A DNA stretch of 37,945 nucleotides, taken from Lachnospiraceae bacterium NK4A144 (GTDB taxonomy: Bacteria > Bacillota > Clostridia > Lachnospirales > Lachnospiraceae). Made by a program: the position numbers and the translations under genes. The DNA lies in assembly GCA_000424365.1 (NCBI GenBank), contig AUJT01000033.1, positions 1 through 37,945 of the forward strand, given 5' to 3'. Of this stretch, positions 7,390 to 16,468 are shown piece by piece. Each line of letters opens with the position of its first letter. Positions within the stretch are counted from its first letter, which is position 1. The notes below the pieces were generated by a model. That model did no database searches. It was not told the origin of the DNA and saw only the letters and a program-made list of their open reading frames with translations.

Positions 7390-8481
7390 ATGGTTAAAAA
7401 ATTTCCAGACGCAAATCGTGTAGATATAAAAAATGATGAAGGATATTTTATATGCAATGAAATTCCTGTTCTTTGCCATATAGATATGGATAGCAAAAGG
7501 CATACTCCTGTTACGCATATCGGCTTAAGTGATGGGTTTAATAGAGGACTTTACCATATATGCAAGAGAAGTGGAGATTATGTTTTTTGTTTTCCTGATT
7601 GGGGGAATAGTATATATGTTTGGTCATTGGTTGGAGACAAATCATACAATATTTTAATAGAAGGTGGCGAGACCGGAGTCTTTTCTGACGCATATGAATT
7701 TGAGGGGAAGATATATGTTCATTCTGTTAAAAGAAAGTCAGTTATTTCGATAAACAATACACCTCCGTTTAACTTAAATGAATATAGTTATGAAGCGGAT
7801 TCAGATTATGAAGGTGTCATGTACTCATCTGCAGATATAAATAAAGGTTTACTTTATCTGCCAATGGGAGAAAAAGGAAGCATAGTAACATTCGATATGC
7901 ATGATCATAGTTTTATACGTGTAAAGATTGAAGGTCTTACCGATATTGTTACTCTTACGTATTTTTCTGAGAATAGATTATTCATTTCATTAAGGAATAA
8001 TCATTCTGTATATTTATGTTCGACAAATTATCCTAATTTCAGTATAGAGAAGACGATACCTATAGAGATATTACCTGACGAAAATATCGGAGAAACCTGC
8101 ATTGAAAAAATGATTTATAGAAATAATAAGCTGTGGATTATCAGTTCAGCCTTAAATTACATCTTTGTTTATGATTTTATAAGCGGAGAGCTGAATAAAA
8201 GTGTTGTAGACATGAATAACAGATATGCGAAATATGATGGAAGGAATGCTTATTATCTTTTTTTGTATCACCATGGTAATAAGTTGGGAGTATTAAGTAG
8301 AGAAAATTATTCTGTTTATGAATATGACATGGATAATGGTGATAAAAAGGAGATTGTATATACTACAGATGCTAGGAGTTATTCAAAGATATATGGTCAA
8401 GGTTTTTTGAAAAATGAAGACGCTTATTTCACAATCAGTGATTTCTTATCGCTTATTAATGATGAAGAAGTTCTAATATAA
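7390..8481 (+). CDS. Beta-rich protein of unknown function, possibly a beta-propeller (363 aa)
   Basis: The protein has no signal peptide or membrane segment. It consists of repeated short beta-strand-like segments with aromatic residues, for example YVFCFPDWGNSIYVW, GKIYVHSV, LLYLPMG, NRLFISL, NKLWIISS and KLGVLSRENYSVYEYD, spaced about 40-50 residues apart. This pattern resembles a beta-propeller of six or seven blades, but no family is recognised and the fold is inferred. It lies 18 bp after the small gene at 7039 and 22 bp before the SGNH gene, clearly in the same operon. It could be a scaffold or a glycan-recognising subunit. Confidence 0.6.
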   Translation: MVKKFPDANRVDIKNDEGYFICNEIPVLCHIDMDSKRHTPVTHIGLSDGFNRGLYHICKRSGDYVFCFPDWGNSIYVWSLVGDKSYNILIEGGETGVFSDAYEFEGKIYVHSVKRKSVISINNTPPFNLNEYSYEADSDYEGVMYSSADINKGLLYLPMGEKGSIVTFDMHDHSFIRVKIEGLTDIVTLTYFSENRLFISLRNNHSVYLCSTNYPNFSIEKTIPIEILPDENIGETCIEKMIYRNNKLWIISSALNYIFVYDFISGELNKSVVDMNNRYAKYDGRNAYYLFLYHHGNKLGVLSRENYSVYEYDMDNGDKKEIVYTTDARSYSKIYGQGFLKNEDAYFTISDFLSLINDEEVLI

Positions 8482-8503
8482 AAATGTATTACAGAGGGGA
8501 ATA

Positions 8504-10303
8504 ATGGTATCTATATATAATTTGTTCGCCCAGAGTCTTTCTGGCGAAGTTTATATTTATGGATTTGATGTGCAATCAAAGAAACTATTGATGATACTGA
8601 TAAATTGTAATATCTACGTAAGCGGATTTGTTGTAGAAGAGAGATTATTTTCAGGGGAATTTCATTATATAGGAAAGAGATTATATACAAGGGAAGAATT
8701 CGAAAGAGAGACTGATCGATCGAAGGCAACATTGCTTGCATGGAATGAAAAAACGATAGAAGAAATCAAAAATCAGCAAACATTAAAATTAGTTCCGTTT
8801 CTATCATCTGATAAGACTTTTGTAATATATGGAGCCGGAATGATGGGCAAGAAGGCTCTTGAATTAATTAATGAATTTGGTGGTAATGTCATAGGATTCT
8901 GCGACAGAGATATAAAGAAACAGCAAGATGGCTATCTGGGTTATAAAGTTTATTGCATTGAAGATGTGCTTGAGCAAAAAGATTGTGAAATTACGCCTAT
9001 TGTTGCAATTTATCAAAATGATGAAAATCAAAAGATATGTTCTAAATTCAAATCGGAAGGTATAGATAGTTACAGTTATTCTGAGAGAGAAGAAAACTTT
9101 TCAACGTCAATTATATTCGATGATAAATACCCGGGAGGAGATACTGAATTTCTTTATTATCTGTATGAAAAGAGCAAAACCAGAAAAATAGTATTGTTAG
9201 GAATACACTCAGATATTTTATTGGATGCAGCTGATAAATTCAGTTTGGCTGGTTTGGAAATATATAGGATTGCTTGTTTTGATAAGGAAGATATAAATGA
9301 CAATCATGGAAATAAATTCATAGATGCATTCGATTTAATTGACGAAAAAATAGACGATAGCATTTTCGTAACGATAGCATATGAGGATGAAGACATAGAT
9401 AAGATTAACACATTTATCAGGGTCTCAGGAATAGATGAAAGGATAGTGATAAGGCAAAGGCAAGGGCCTAATCGTTTATACCATATGTTTTATTTGGATG
9501 TCAATTTGGGCTATTGTCTTGGAAACCATGATACTGTCTTACAAACAAGAAATAGAATTAAACATAGTAGAATAGCCATTATCGGTGGTAGTGCATCTGA
9601 TATTCATGCTTTTACTGAAAAATCATGGCCTGAATATTTGGTGGAAGTAATGGATGAACATAATATAGCGGCAGATATATTATGTGGTGCAGTTGCTGGA
9701 TATACGGTAAGTCAGGAAATTATTAAATTTTTAAGGGATATATATATCCAATTCAAACCGGATATTGTTATTAGCTATTCTTTTTATAACGAACTCAGTG
9801 GAGTATATGCTGATAATCATCCTTTTGTGCATGATTATCAAAAAAAGATATTTACAATTTTTGAAAAGGCAAACAGAAGAACTTCATATGCTGATACAGA
9901 AATAAAAAATAAGCTAAATTTGGGTGAGGAACAAAAGGATATTATTGGTCACTGGATTTCTATTGAAGATGCAATGCATTCAATATGTAAAGCACAAGGA
10001 ATTAAATTCTATTCTTTTATACAGCCGGCACTTCCTGTAAAAACTAATAAAAGTGAAGCTGATATTGAGGCATTGGAGCATGTATTGCCTAATAATCGTA
10101 ATCGATTTGCTGATATATCAAAAAACTATAACTTGTTGCAAATACAAGCAAATGATATCGCGTGGATGTACGATGTTTCAGGATATATTTCAAATAGAAA
10201 AGCCAGAACATTTTACGATTTATGCCATTTGTTTGAAGAAGCAAATAAAGATGTTGCAAATTATGTCTTTGAACAGCTAAAAGAGTCAATTGATGATAAG
10301 TGA
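8504..10303 (+). CDS. SGNH-hydrolase-like enzyme with three N-terminal Rossmann-like modules
   Basis: A 599-residue protein. The C-terminal part (about 355-599) has all four SGNH blocks: GGSASD with Ser363, GAVAGYT, SFYNE with Asn429, and DLCH (Asp572, His575). SGNH enzymes are esterases, acetylesterases or acyltransferases on glycans. The N-terminal 320 residues look like three successive Rossmann-like units, near residue 15 (VYIYGFD), near 106 (FVIYGAGMMGKKALEL, then GFCDRD) and near 228 (KIVLLGIHSD). The middle one matches the module fused to many other enzymes of this locus. No signal peptide is present, so it acts in the cytosol. GAGGGG precedes ATG 8504. It may add or remove an acyl group on the growing glycan or an activated precursor. 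Substrate unknown. Confidence 0.7.
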   Translation: MVSIYNLFAQSLSGEVYIYGFDVQSKKLLMILINCNIYVSGFVVEERLFSGEFHYIGKRLYTREEFERETDRSKATLLAWNEKTIEEIKNQQTLKLVPFLSSDKTFVIYGAGMMGKKALELINEFGGNVIGFCDRDIKKQQDGYLGYKVYCIEDVLEQKDCEITPIVAIYQNDENQKICSKFKSEGIDSYSYSEREENFSTSIIFDDKYPGGDTEFLYYLYEKSKTRKIVLLGIHSDILLDAADKFSLAGLEIYRIACFDKEDINDNHGNKFIDAFDLIDEKIDDSIFVTIAYEDEDIDKINTFIRVSGIDERIVIRQRQGPNRLYHMFYLDVNLGYCLGNHDTVLQTRNRIKHSRIAIIGGSASDIHAFTEKSWPEYLVEVMDEHNIAADILCGAVAGYTVSQEIIKFLRDIYIQFKPDIVISYSFYNELSGVYADNHPFVHDYQKKIFTIFEKANRRTSYADTEIKNKLNLGEEQKDIIGHWISIEDAMHSICKAQGIKFYSFIQPALPVKTNKSEADIEALEHVLPNNRNRFADISKNYNLLQIQANDIAWMYDVSGYISNRKARTFYDLCHLFEEANKDVANYVFEQLKESIDDK

Positions 10304-10332
10304 AGTAAGAGCGTTTATAGAGGTATTACGAG

Positions 10333-11505
10333 ATGCAAGATATATATCTTGAAAAGGACGGTATAGGTCAAGTTCTTAATACTTATGAGAGTATATATAT
10401 ATTTGGATGTGGACTAAGGGGAAAAGAAGCAGCTTATCACTTAAATAAAGCAAATATAAAAGTTTCAGCTTTCTATGATAATGATTGGACCTTATGGGGC
10501 AAACGTGTTGTTTATAACTGGTATTGTGAAAAGCCTCATAATGCAGATGTGTCAGCGGTATGTATTATTGCGGTATCAAAGAAATATCAATATGAAATAA
10601 AAAATCAAGTGTCTGAATTAGGATTCAAAAATGTTTTGTTATGGAAAAGCTCTTTTGATGAAGAGATAGCTGTACAAGAAGAATATTTTGATAGATATAT
10701 AAGCCTTCTAAATAAACGAACGCCAAAGTCAAAATTATATTTTGTTATGGATATTACTGAACATTGCAATTTAAACTGCCAGATGTGCGATCATTTTTCA
10801 CCTCTATCTGATAAGTATTTTGTTGAAATACAGTCTGTTGAGAAGGACATCAAAAGGATAGCCGAACTGTTTGGGAATGATGTACCGTTCGTATGTTTGG
10901 AAGGGGGGGAGCCACTGCTGCATCCAGAAATATGCAGAATTATTTCGATAGTAGATAAATATCTTCCCAATACAGAGATTCAGATTTTTACAAATGGAAT
11001 CAAACTCTTAAGTATGACAGAAGAGTTTTGGCGAGTGTGTCGAGATTCATCTGTAGTCCTGATGATTACAAAATATCCGATGGGGTTTGATTATTCTAAG
11101 GTTGAATCGATCGCAAAATTAAAAAGTGTTGAATTAAGGTATTTTAACAATAAAGAAGAGATTAAATCTTCGATACACAAACCTATAGATCTTACAGGAA
11201 AACAGGATTGTTATAGCAACTTTCATTCATGCTATATGGCAAATGCAGAATGTGTTGATTTAAAAAATGGCAGATTATATCCTTGTACATTTGCGGCTAA
11301 TATTCACATTTTCAACAAGTATTATGGAAAGAACATTACTGTGTGCGATAAAGATTATTTGGATATTCATTCTGAAATAACAGCAGATGATGTAAGATAT
11401 TTTCTCTGTAATCCGATACCTGCTTGCAAGTATTGTATGGTTGATAAGTGGAGCTACGGACATAAGTGGGAAGTTTCAAAAAAACATATCGAAGAATGGA
11501 CATAG
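10333..11505 (+). CDS. Radical SAM enzyme with N-terminal Rossmann-like module
   Basis: A 390-residue protein. Residues 20-105 form a Rossmann-like module (IYIFGCGLRGKEAAYHL, then FYDND and WGKRV). The radical SAM core starts near residue 135: the [4Fe-4S] triad is Cys145-x3-Cys149-x2-Cys152 in CNLNCQMC, and GGEP at 191-194 contacts SAM. The C-terminal part has spaced cysteines (CYSNFHSC, LYPCTF, LCNPIPACKYC) suggesting SPASM/twitch-type auxiliary clusters. Such enzymes generate a 5'-deoxyadenosyl radical for epimerisation, dehydration or C-C/C-S bond formation. In a glycan cluster with no peptide precursor a sugar or attached group is the likely substrate. It differs clearly from the twin enzymes at 21497 and 23126. 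The next gene starts 9 nt after its stop. Confidence 0.85.
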   Translation: MQDIYLEKDGIGQVLNTYESIYIFGCGLRGKEAAYHLNKANIKVSAFYDNDWTLWGKRVVYNWYCEKPHNADVSAVCIIAVSKKYQYEIKNQVSELGFKNVLLWKSSFDEEIAVQEEYFDRYISLLNKRTPKSKLYFVMDITEHCNLNCQMCDHFSPLSDKYFVEIQSVEKDIKRIAELFGNDVPFVCLEGGEPLLHPEICRIISIVDKYLPNTEIQIFTNGIKLLSMTEEFWRVCRDSSVVLMITKYPMGFDYSKVESIAKLKSVELRYFNNKEEIKSSIHKPIDLTGKQDCYSNFHSCYMANAECVDLKNGRLYPCTFAANIHIFNKYYGKNITVCDKDYLDIHSEITADDVRYFLCNPIPACKYCMVDKWSYGHKWEVSKKHIEEWT

Positions 11506-11513
11506 GAAATGAT

Positions 11514-11981
11514 ATGAAAAAAATATGTATTTTTGGCACTGCATCGAAACAATACATAATGGGACTTATTAAGGATAGTCATAAACAGAATTGTGACATT
11601 ACGTTAGTGATACCACAAAAGAATGTTAAAGATTACAGAGATTTAAATAAGTTGCGAATCATAATTAATAAAGGTGATTTTATAGATTATATGTGTCTAA
11701 AGGGAAATAAGCAGCTAAGTGATAAGCATTATGATGAGGTGTATGTCCTTTCTTCACAAAAAGACAATTTTTATCAGTTTTGCGATTGTTATTGTGTTAT
11801 CTCTGAGATGAGTTATTCAAAAATGATTTGGGTAGGTTCGAACGGAGAAAGAATTATTCAAGATAATGGTTTATTGGAAAAAACAGAAAGATGTGCGCAA
11901 TATCTGATTGTAAGCTTTGTATATAAGATTGCGGAAATTCGATGTGCGATAACTGATTTTATCATGGGATACAGGTGGTAG
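11514..11981 (+). CDS. Small Rossmann-like protein of unknown function (155 aa)
   Basis: The ATG at 11514 has AGGAAA overlapping the end of the preceding radical SAM gene. The protein begins MKKICIFGTASKQYIMGLI, a beta-strand and glycine-turn start resembling the Rossmann-like module of neighbouring enzymes, but the classic GxGxxG is not kept. The centre has DEVYVLSS and MIWVGSNGERI strand-like segments. The C-terminus is hydrophobic and helical (LIVSFVYKIAEI), possibly an interaction surface. No family is recognised. Its stop lies 2 nt before the amidotransferase start, so the two are probably translationally coupled. Confidence 0.6.
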   Translation: MKKICIFGTASKQYIMGLIKDSHKQNCDITLVIPQKNVKDYRDLNKLRIIINKGDFIDYMCLKGNKQLSDKHYDEVYVLSSQKDNFYQFCDCYCVISEMSYSKMIWVGSNGERIIQDNGLLEKTERCAQYLIVSFVYKIAEIRCAITDFIMGYRW

Positions 11982-11983
11982 AT

Positions 11984-13891
11984 ATGTGCGGTATAGCTGG
12001 AATTATAAATAAGAACGGAGATAAAGTTTCCAGACAAACAATTGAAAAAATGACCAATGTTATGTACCACCGGGGGCCTGACGCAGGAGGTGTTTTTATA
12101 AATGATAATGTCAGCCTTGGACACAGAAGACTTTCGATAGTTGATTTGAGTGATTTAGGTAATCAACCGATGGAATCAAGTGATGGAAACATAGTTATAG
12201 TTTTTAATGGAGAAATATATAATTATCCGGAAATAAAAAAGTCACTTGAGTCGAAAGGGACGAGTTTCAAAACTAATACAGATACTGAAGTTATTATAGA
12301 GTCTTATCGCATTTGGGGTGAAAAATGTGTAAATAGATTTAATGGAATGTGGAGTTTTGCACTGTACGATAAACAAAAAGAAGTATTGTTTATGTCTAGA
12401 GATCGGATGGGAGTTAAACCGCTTTATATCTTAGATAGACAAGATTGCTTTGCGTTTGCATCGGAAATAAAGAGCTTAGTAGCGGTATTTCCGGACGAAA
12501 AGATTGTAGATGAAATACAGTTAGCTAGATATTTAAGAGGAATACAGGAAGATTCAGATGATAGGACATTTTATAAAAATATAAAAAACTTTACTCCAGC
12601 CACAAATGTGATTTATAATCTCAATTCTGGTAAACAAAAGCAATATAAGTACTGGAAAGTAGATCAGGCGAGGTTTAAGGAAAAGTGGAAGAGCAAAAGA
12701 CCGGATATTTTATTTAGAAAGTTATTTGAGGACTCAATAAGAATCAGGCTTAGAGCTGATGTTCCTGTAGGTGCAAGTTTATCAGGGGGATTGGACTCAT
12801 CAGCAATAGTTGAAGTCGGAAGAAAAAAATTCAATAAAAGATTTCATACATTTTCTTCTATATATAATTCAGATAAATATGGAGAAGAACAGTTTATTGA
12901 TTGCGTAAACAAGGACACAGATTCGATTAGTCACTATATTTATCCTGATAAACAGCCGAATAAGATGCAGGACTTTCGAGATATGCTTTATTATCACGAT
13001 AATCCTCCTTGTTTTGCGTCACCATACAGTGGATATTGTGTGTATAGGGGAGTAGGGGATACTGTGACAGTATTGCTTGATGGACAGGGAGCTGATGAGT
13101 TGTTTGCGGGTTACTGTGGTCTTATAACATCTAGGATAAAAGACTTGCTGGAGGGTGGTCTGACTAATAAGTTAAAAGCAATTACGACTACATCATATTG
13201 TAATAAAATTTGGTCTAATGCGGAATTTATACCTGATGAAATTAAGTTAAGGACATTAGGAATTATATCTTTTAAAAAATATCTCACAAAAAAAAGGAAG
13301 AAAAAAGAAAAATTTCAGATATCGCCCAAAGAACTATTTGATACCAAACTGTTAAGTATCGATATTGAAAATGTTTACGAAGATGAAAATGGTATAGAGG
13401 GAAAATTCAAGAGAGCTCTTTATCATGAACAGTTTCACAGTACTTTACAAAGAATATTGCATGATGTTGACAGAAACAGTATGTCACAATCTTTAGAGGT
13501 AAGATTGCCCTTCCTTGATTATCGCATTGTTGAGTTTTCCTACAGTATAGATGATGATTGGAAATTCAGAAATGGCTGGACGAAATATATTATACGCAAA
13601 AGCCTTAAAAAGTATATGCCAAAAAAAATATGGTCAAGGAGGCAAAAATTAGGCTTTCCTGCACCGTTTGAATTTTGGATGAGAGATTCAGAATACAAAG
13701 ATGAGATAAGAAAGCTGGTATTTGATCTTGCCGATAGAGGATTACTAAATAGGTCTTATCTTAGAGAATTATACCAAAAACAATTAGATGGATTGTTGGA
13801 TGAACAGGATTTATTTTTTAGATTCATGATGCTTGAGATGTGGCTTGAATCAGAAATAGACAGTGAAAACTACAAGTGGAAATTTGCATGA
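11984..13891 (+). CDS. asnB: Asparagine-synthase-type glutamine amidotransferase
   Basis: A 635-residue two-domain protein. The start at 11984 gives MCGIAGI, so Cys2 becomes the N-terminal nucleophile of the class II glutaminase; an upstream in-frame ATG at 11975 would bury it. The glutaminase domain carries RGPD, GHRRLSI, FNGEIYN and SRDRMGVKPLY. The synthetase domain has the ATP pyrophosphatase loop SGGLDSS at 267-273 and later LPFLDYRIVEF. Free asparagine synthesis is the textbook role. In polysaccharide loci related enzymes (the WbpS type) amidate uronic acid carboxyls to uronamides with glutamine nitrogen. With UDP-glucuronate supply here (4082, 30104), glycan uronate amidation is the better inference. 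The gene is intact. Confidence 0.88.
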   Translation: MCGIAGIINKNGDKVSRQTIEKMTNVMYHRGPDAGGVFINDNVSLGHRRLSIVDLSDLGNQPMESSDGNIVIVFNGEIYNYPEIKKSLESKGTSFKTNTDTEVIIESYRIWGEKCVNRFNGMWSFALYDKQKEVLFMSRDRMGVKPLYILDRQDCFAFASEIKSLVAVFPDEKIVDEIQLARYLRGIQEDSDDRTFYKNIKNFTPATNVIYNLNSGKQKQYKYWKVDQARFKEKWKSKRPDILFRKLFEDSIRIRLRADVPVGASLSGGLDSSAIVEVGRKKFNKRFHTFSSIYNSDKYGEEQFIDCVNKDTDSISHYIYPDKQPNKMQDFRDMLYYHDNPPCFASPYSGYCVYRGVGDTVTVLLDGQGADELFAGYCGLITSRIKDLLEGGLTNKLKAITTTSYCNKIWSNAEFIPDEIKLRTLGIISFKKYLTKKRKKKEKFQISPKELFDTKLLSIDIENVYEDENGIEGKFKRALYHEQFHSTLQRILHDVDRNSMSQSLEVRLPFLDYRIVEFSYSIDDDWKFRNGWTKYIIRKSLKKYMPKKIWSRRQKLGFPAPFEFWMRDSEYKDEIRKLVFDLADRGLLNRSYLRELYQKQLDGLLDEQDLFFRFMMLEMWLESEIDSENYKWKFA

Positions 13892-13901
13892 GTTGGTGGA
13901 T

Positions 13902-15167
13902 ATGGATACTTTCATAGAACAAAACAAATATAAGGTTTCTGTAGTTATGCCGGTATATAACAAAGGAGTGTTGTTTGAGGAGGCTGCTAAGAATGTATTA
14001 AATCAAACCATCGATTCAATCGAATTGATCTGCGTGGATGACTGTTCATCAGATAAAAAAACCTTATCTGTATTGGAAGAACTTGCTAATCTTCCAAATG
14101 TAACTGTTGTAAAAAATAAAGAAAATGTTGGAGCTGGAAAGAGTAGAAATATAGGATTTTCTTATGCATCAGGTGAATATGTTATTTTTCTTGATGCAGA
14201 TGATTCGTTTGATGTAAACATGCTTGAACGTATGTATGCTAATGCCAAGTCGAATAATGCAGATATGTGCATATGTGGTAGTAAGTGGAAATATGCAAAC
14301 GGGATTTGTAAATCTTTTGATGTTGATGACACAGTGCATAAGAAGGACAACTGGATAATTAGCATCTCATATAATCCTTGGGATAAACTTGTGAAAAGAA
14401 GCGTGTTAAGGAATGAAAACATTTATTTTCAGAATCTTTCGTCATCAAACGATATATATTATTCCTGTGCACTTTTTATGGTTTGTAAAAATATTACATA
14501 CCTGAAGGAACAATATCTGGTTACTTACAATGCTGATGTAGAAGGACAAATATCATCAAAAAGGAACCCGCAAAATATAGTAAGGGTTGCGGAAGAAATT
14601 CAGAATAATTTTCCGAAAAATGAACAGCTAAATAATGGAATATTAATTCTTTTTTTAGTAGTCAATATGATATTTGAATTTCGAAGATGTAATTCTGATA
14701 ATCTGAAGAAAGAATGTTATGAGACTGTTAAGAGCATTGTTAGTAAGAATTCAAATGATGAGTTGAATATAACGGATAAATACATGTTTCATTTAGTTAA
14801 ACAAACATTGTCCGAGAAATATGAGTCAAGATGGTTCGATACGGCATTAAATCTTGAAGACAGACTGAGGTTTTATTATCCTCAAATAATAGATTATATC
14901 AAGTATTACAAACGGCCTCTGCTGTGGGGATTTGGAGCAAGAGGAAAAGCTTTTGCAGACTTGTGCAAAGAGCATGGTTTTTCACTTTGGGGCATATTTG
15001 ATAAAAATCCCAATATGATAAATCAAAGTACTAATTTTAGTATAATTTCAGATCAAGAAGTCGCGATAAATTCACCTGACGTGATAATAGCGTCAAATTA
15101 TACGATTGCAAATTTTATAAATGACAAAGGTTGCACAGAAATTGTGAATTTAGAAGATTATTGTTAA
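13902..15167 (+). CDS. GT2 glycosyltransferase with C-terminal Rossmann-like module
   Basis: A 421-residue protein with a GT-A family 2 domain at residues 8-230 (VSVVMPVYNK, ICVDDCSSD, KSRNIGF, and the metal/nucleotide-binding FLDADD). The segment SSSNDIYYS follows, where family members carry an acidic catalytic residue. The last 100 residues form a Rossmann-like module: PLLWGFGARGKAFADL, GIFDKNPNM, then PDVIIASNY. The ATG at 13902 lies just after the amidotransferase stop; a longer start at 13863 overlaps that gene. It is closely related to the next gene, so the pair is a tandem duplication. No membrane segment. Donor and acceptor sugars cannot be read from sequence. Confidence 0.85.
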   Translation: MDTFIEQNKYKVSVVMPVYNKGVLFEEAAKNVLNQTIDSIELICVDDCSSDKKTLSVLEELANLPNVTVVKNKENVGAGKSRNIGFSYASGEYVIFLDADDSFDVNMLERMYANAKSNNADMCICGSKWKYANGICKSFDVDDTVHKKDNWIISISYNPWDKLVKRSVLRNENIYFQNLSSSNDIYYSCALFMVCKNITYLKEQYLVTYNADVEGQISSKRNPQNIVRVAEEIQNNFPKNEQLNNGILILFLVVNMIFEFRRCNSDNLKKECYETVKSIVSKNSNDELNITDKYMFHLVKQTLSEKYESRWFDTALNLEDRLRFYYPQIIDYIKYYKRPLLWGFGARGKAFADLCKEHGFSLWGIFDKNPNMINQSTNFSIISDQEVAINSPDVIIASNYTIANFINDKGCTEIVNLEDYC

Positions 15168-15177
15168 GGATATGCGC

Positions 15178-16449
15178 ATGTGTGATGTATCAATAATTGT
15201 ACCTGTATTTAATACAGGGCAAGATTTAGAAAGGGCAATTAGTTCTATTTTGTTACAAAGATCTGTTTCTTATGAAGTAATATGCGTGAATGACGGAAGC
15301 GATGATGATACTACCATTAAGATTTTAGACGAGTTAAGAAATAAAACTGGGATTCAAGTGTTGGACTTAGCTATTAATCATGGGGCTGGGTATGCCCGAA
15401 ACATAGGATTAGATAGTGCTAGTGGAGAGTACGTTATTTTTCTTGATTCTGACGATGTATATGATGCAAATATGCTTTCCAATATGTTAATCAAAATAAA
15501 AAATGAAAATGCTGATGTTTGCCTGTGCAATAGTAAATGGGTTGATGGGGATGGAAATGTGTTTTTGCAAAACTCATCTGCTATTGATAAAAAATATGAA
15601 GATTGGATTATGAGATTTTCTTATGAACCATGGACTAAGTTAGTACTAAGAAAAACTATTGTTGATAATAATATAAAATTTCAGGAGATATCGTCATCTA
15701 ATGATATTTATTACTCTTTTTCTATATTAAGTGTTGCTCGGAATGTCACTGTTTTTGATGAATACCCTATGGTAACACATTTTTTGGGCAAAACAACGCA
15801 AATATCGTCAAATCATGATGCAAGAAATATTTATTATGTTGGAGAAAAAATTTGTAATGAATACCATGAAAAAGGCTTGGTGACTATTTCTGATATAGCG
15901 TTATTTTTGATAATAGGTATCGCTAGAGAATACAAGTGGTGTCGAAATGATAAACAGAAAGAGGAATGCTATGAATTAGTAAAGAGTTTTATTATTTCAA
16001 ATGAGAAAAATATCATTTTTAGTAACTATTATCATTCCTATTTGTTGAGAAATATTATTAAAAATAGTTATGAGTCTGGTTGGTTAGAAGAGGCGTTGAG
16101 CGAAAATTGCAAACTAGAATCATGGTTACCTATTATTGTTTCAAAGATGGAAAAATTCAATAATGTTGTCCTGTGGGGAGCTGGTAACAGAGGAAAAATC
16201 TTTTTGGGAATTTTAAAACGGAAGAATATTAGAATTCGTGCAATAACGGATATAAGATTAGATTTACAAAAAGTCGAAACCATAACAGATATCATGATTA
16301 TTCAACCTGACGAAGCAATAAAGTATGCAGATTGTATTATCGCTTCGAACAAGGAAATTCGCGATTATGTAATAGAACGGGGGTTTAGTAAATATATTAT
16401 AAATCTGGAAGATTATCTTTTAGGTAATATTGATATTTTAGAATCATAA
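15178..16449 (+). CDS. GT2 glycosyltransferase with C-terminal Rossmann-like module
   Basis: A 423-residue paralogue of the preceding gene with the same architecture: VSIIVPVFNTG, ICVNDGSDD, ARNIGLDSASGEY and FLDSDD in the GT-A domain, then SSSNDIYYS, a helical middle region and a C-terminal module (VVLWGAGNRGKIFLGI, AITDIRLD, ADCIIASNKE). The ATG at 15178 is preferred over 15172 because AAGGA lies 7 nt before it. The shared SSSNDIYYS and the similar W-x-KLV segment support recent tandem duplication followed by divergence, probably giving two linkages in one repeat unit. No transmembrane helix. Confidence 0.85.
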   Translation: MCDVSIIVPVFNTGQDLERAISSILLQRSVSYEVICVNDGSDDDTTIKILDELRNKTGIQVLDLAINHGAGYARNIGLDSASGEYVIFLDSDDVYDANMLSNMLIKIKNENADVCLCNSKWVDGDGNVFLQNSSAIDKKYEDWIMRFSYEPWTKLVLRKTIVDNNIKFQEISSSNDIYYSFSILSVARNVTVFDEYPMVTHFLGKTTQISSNHDARNIYYVGEKICNEYHEKGLVTISDIALFLIIGIAREYKWCRNDKQKEECYELVKSFIISNEKNIIFSNYYHSYLLRNIIKNSYESGWLEEALSENCKLESWLPIIVSKMEKFNNVVLWGAGNRGKIFLGILKRKNIRIRAITDIRLDLQKVETITDIMIIQPDEAIKYADCIIASNKEIRDYVIERGFSKYIINLEDYLLGNIDILES

Positions 16450-16468
16450 ATTTTAATACCGAGGAGTG

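Noticed and set aside
13863-13901. Extended N-terminus of the GT2 at 13902
   Set aside because: It overlaps the amidotransferase end, adds no conserved residues and has no ribosome binding site.
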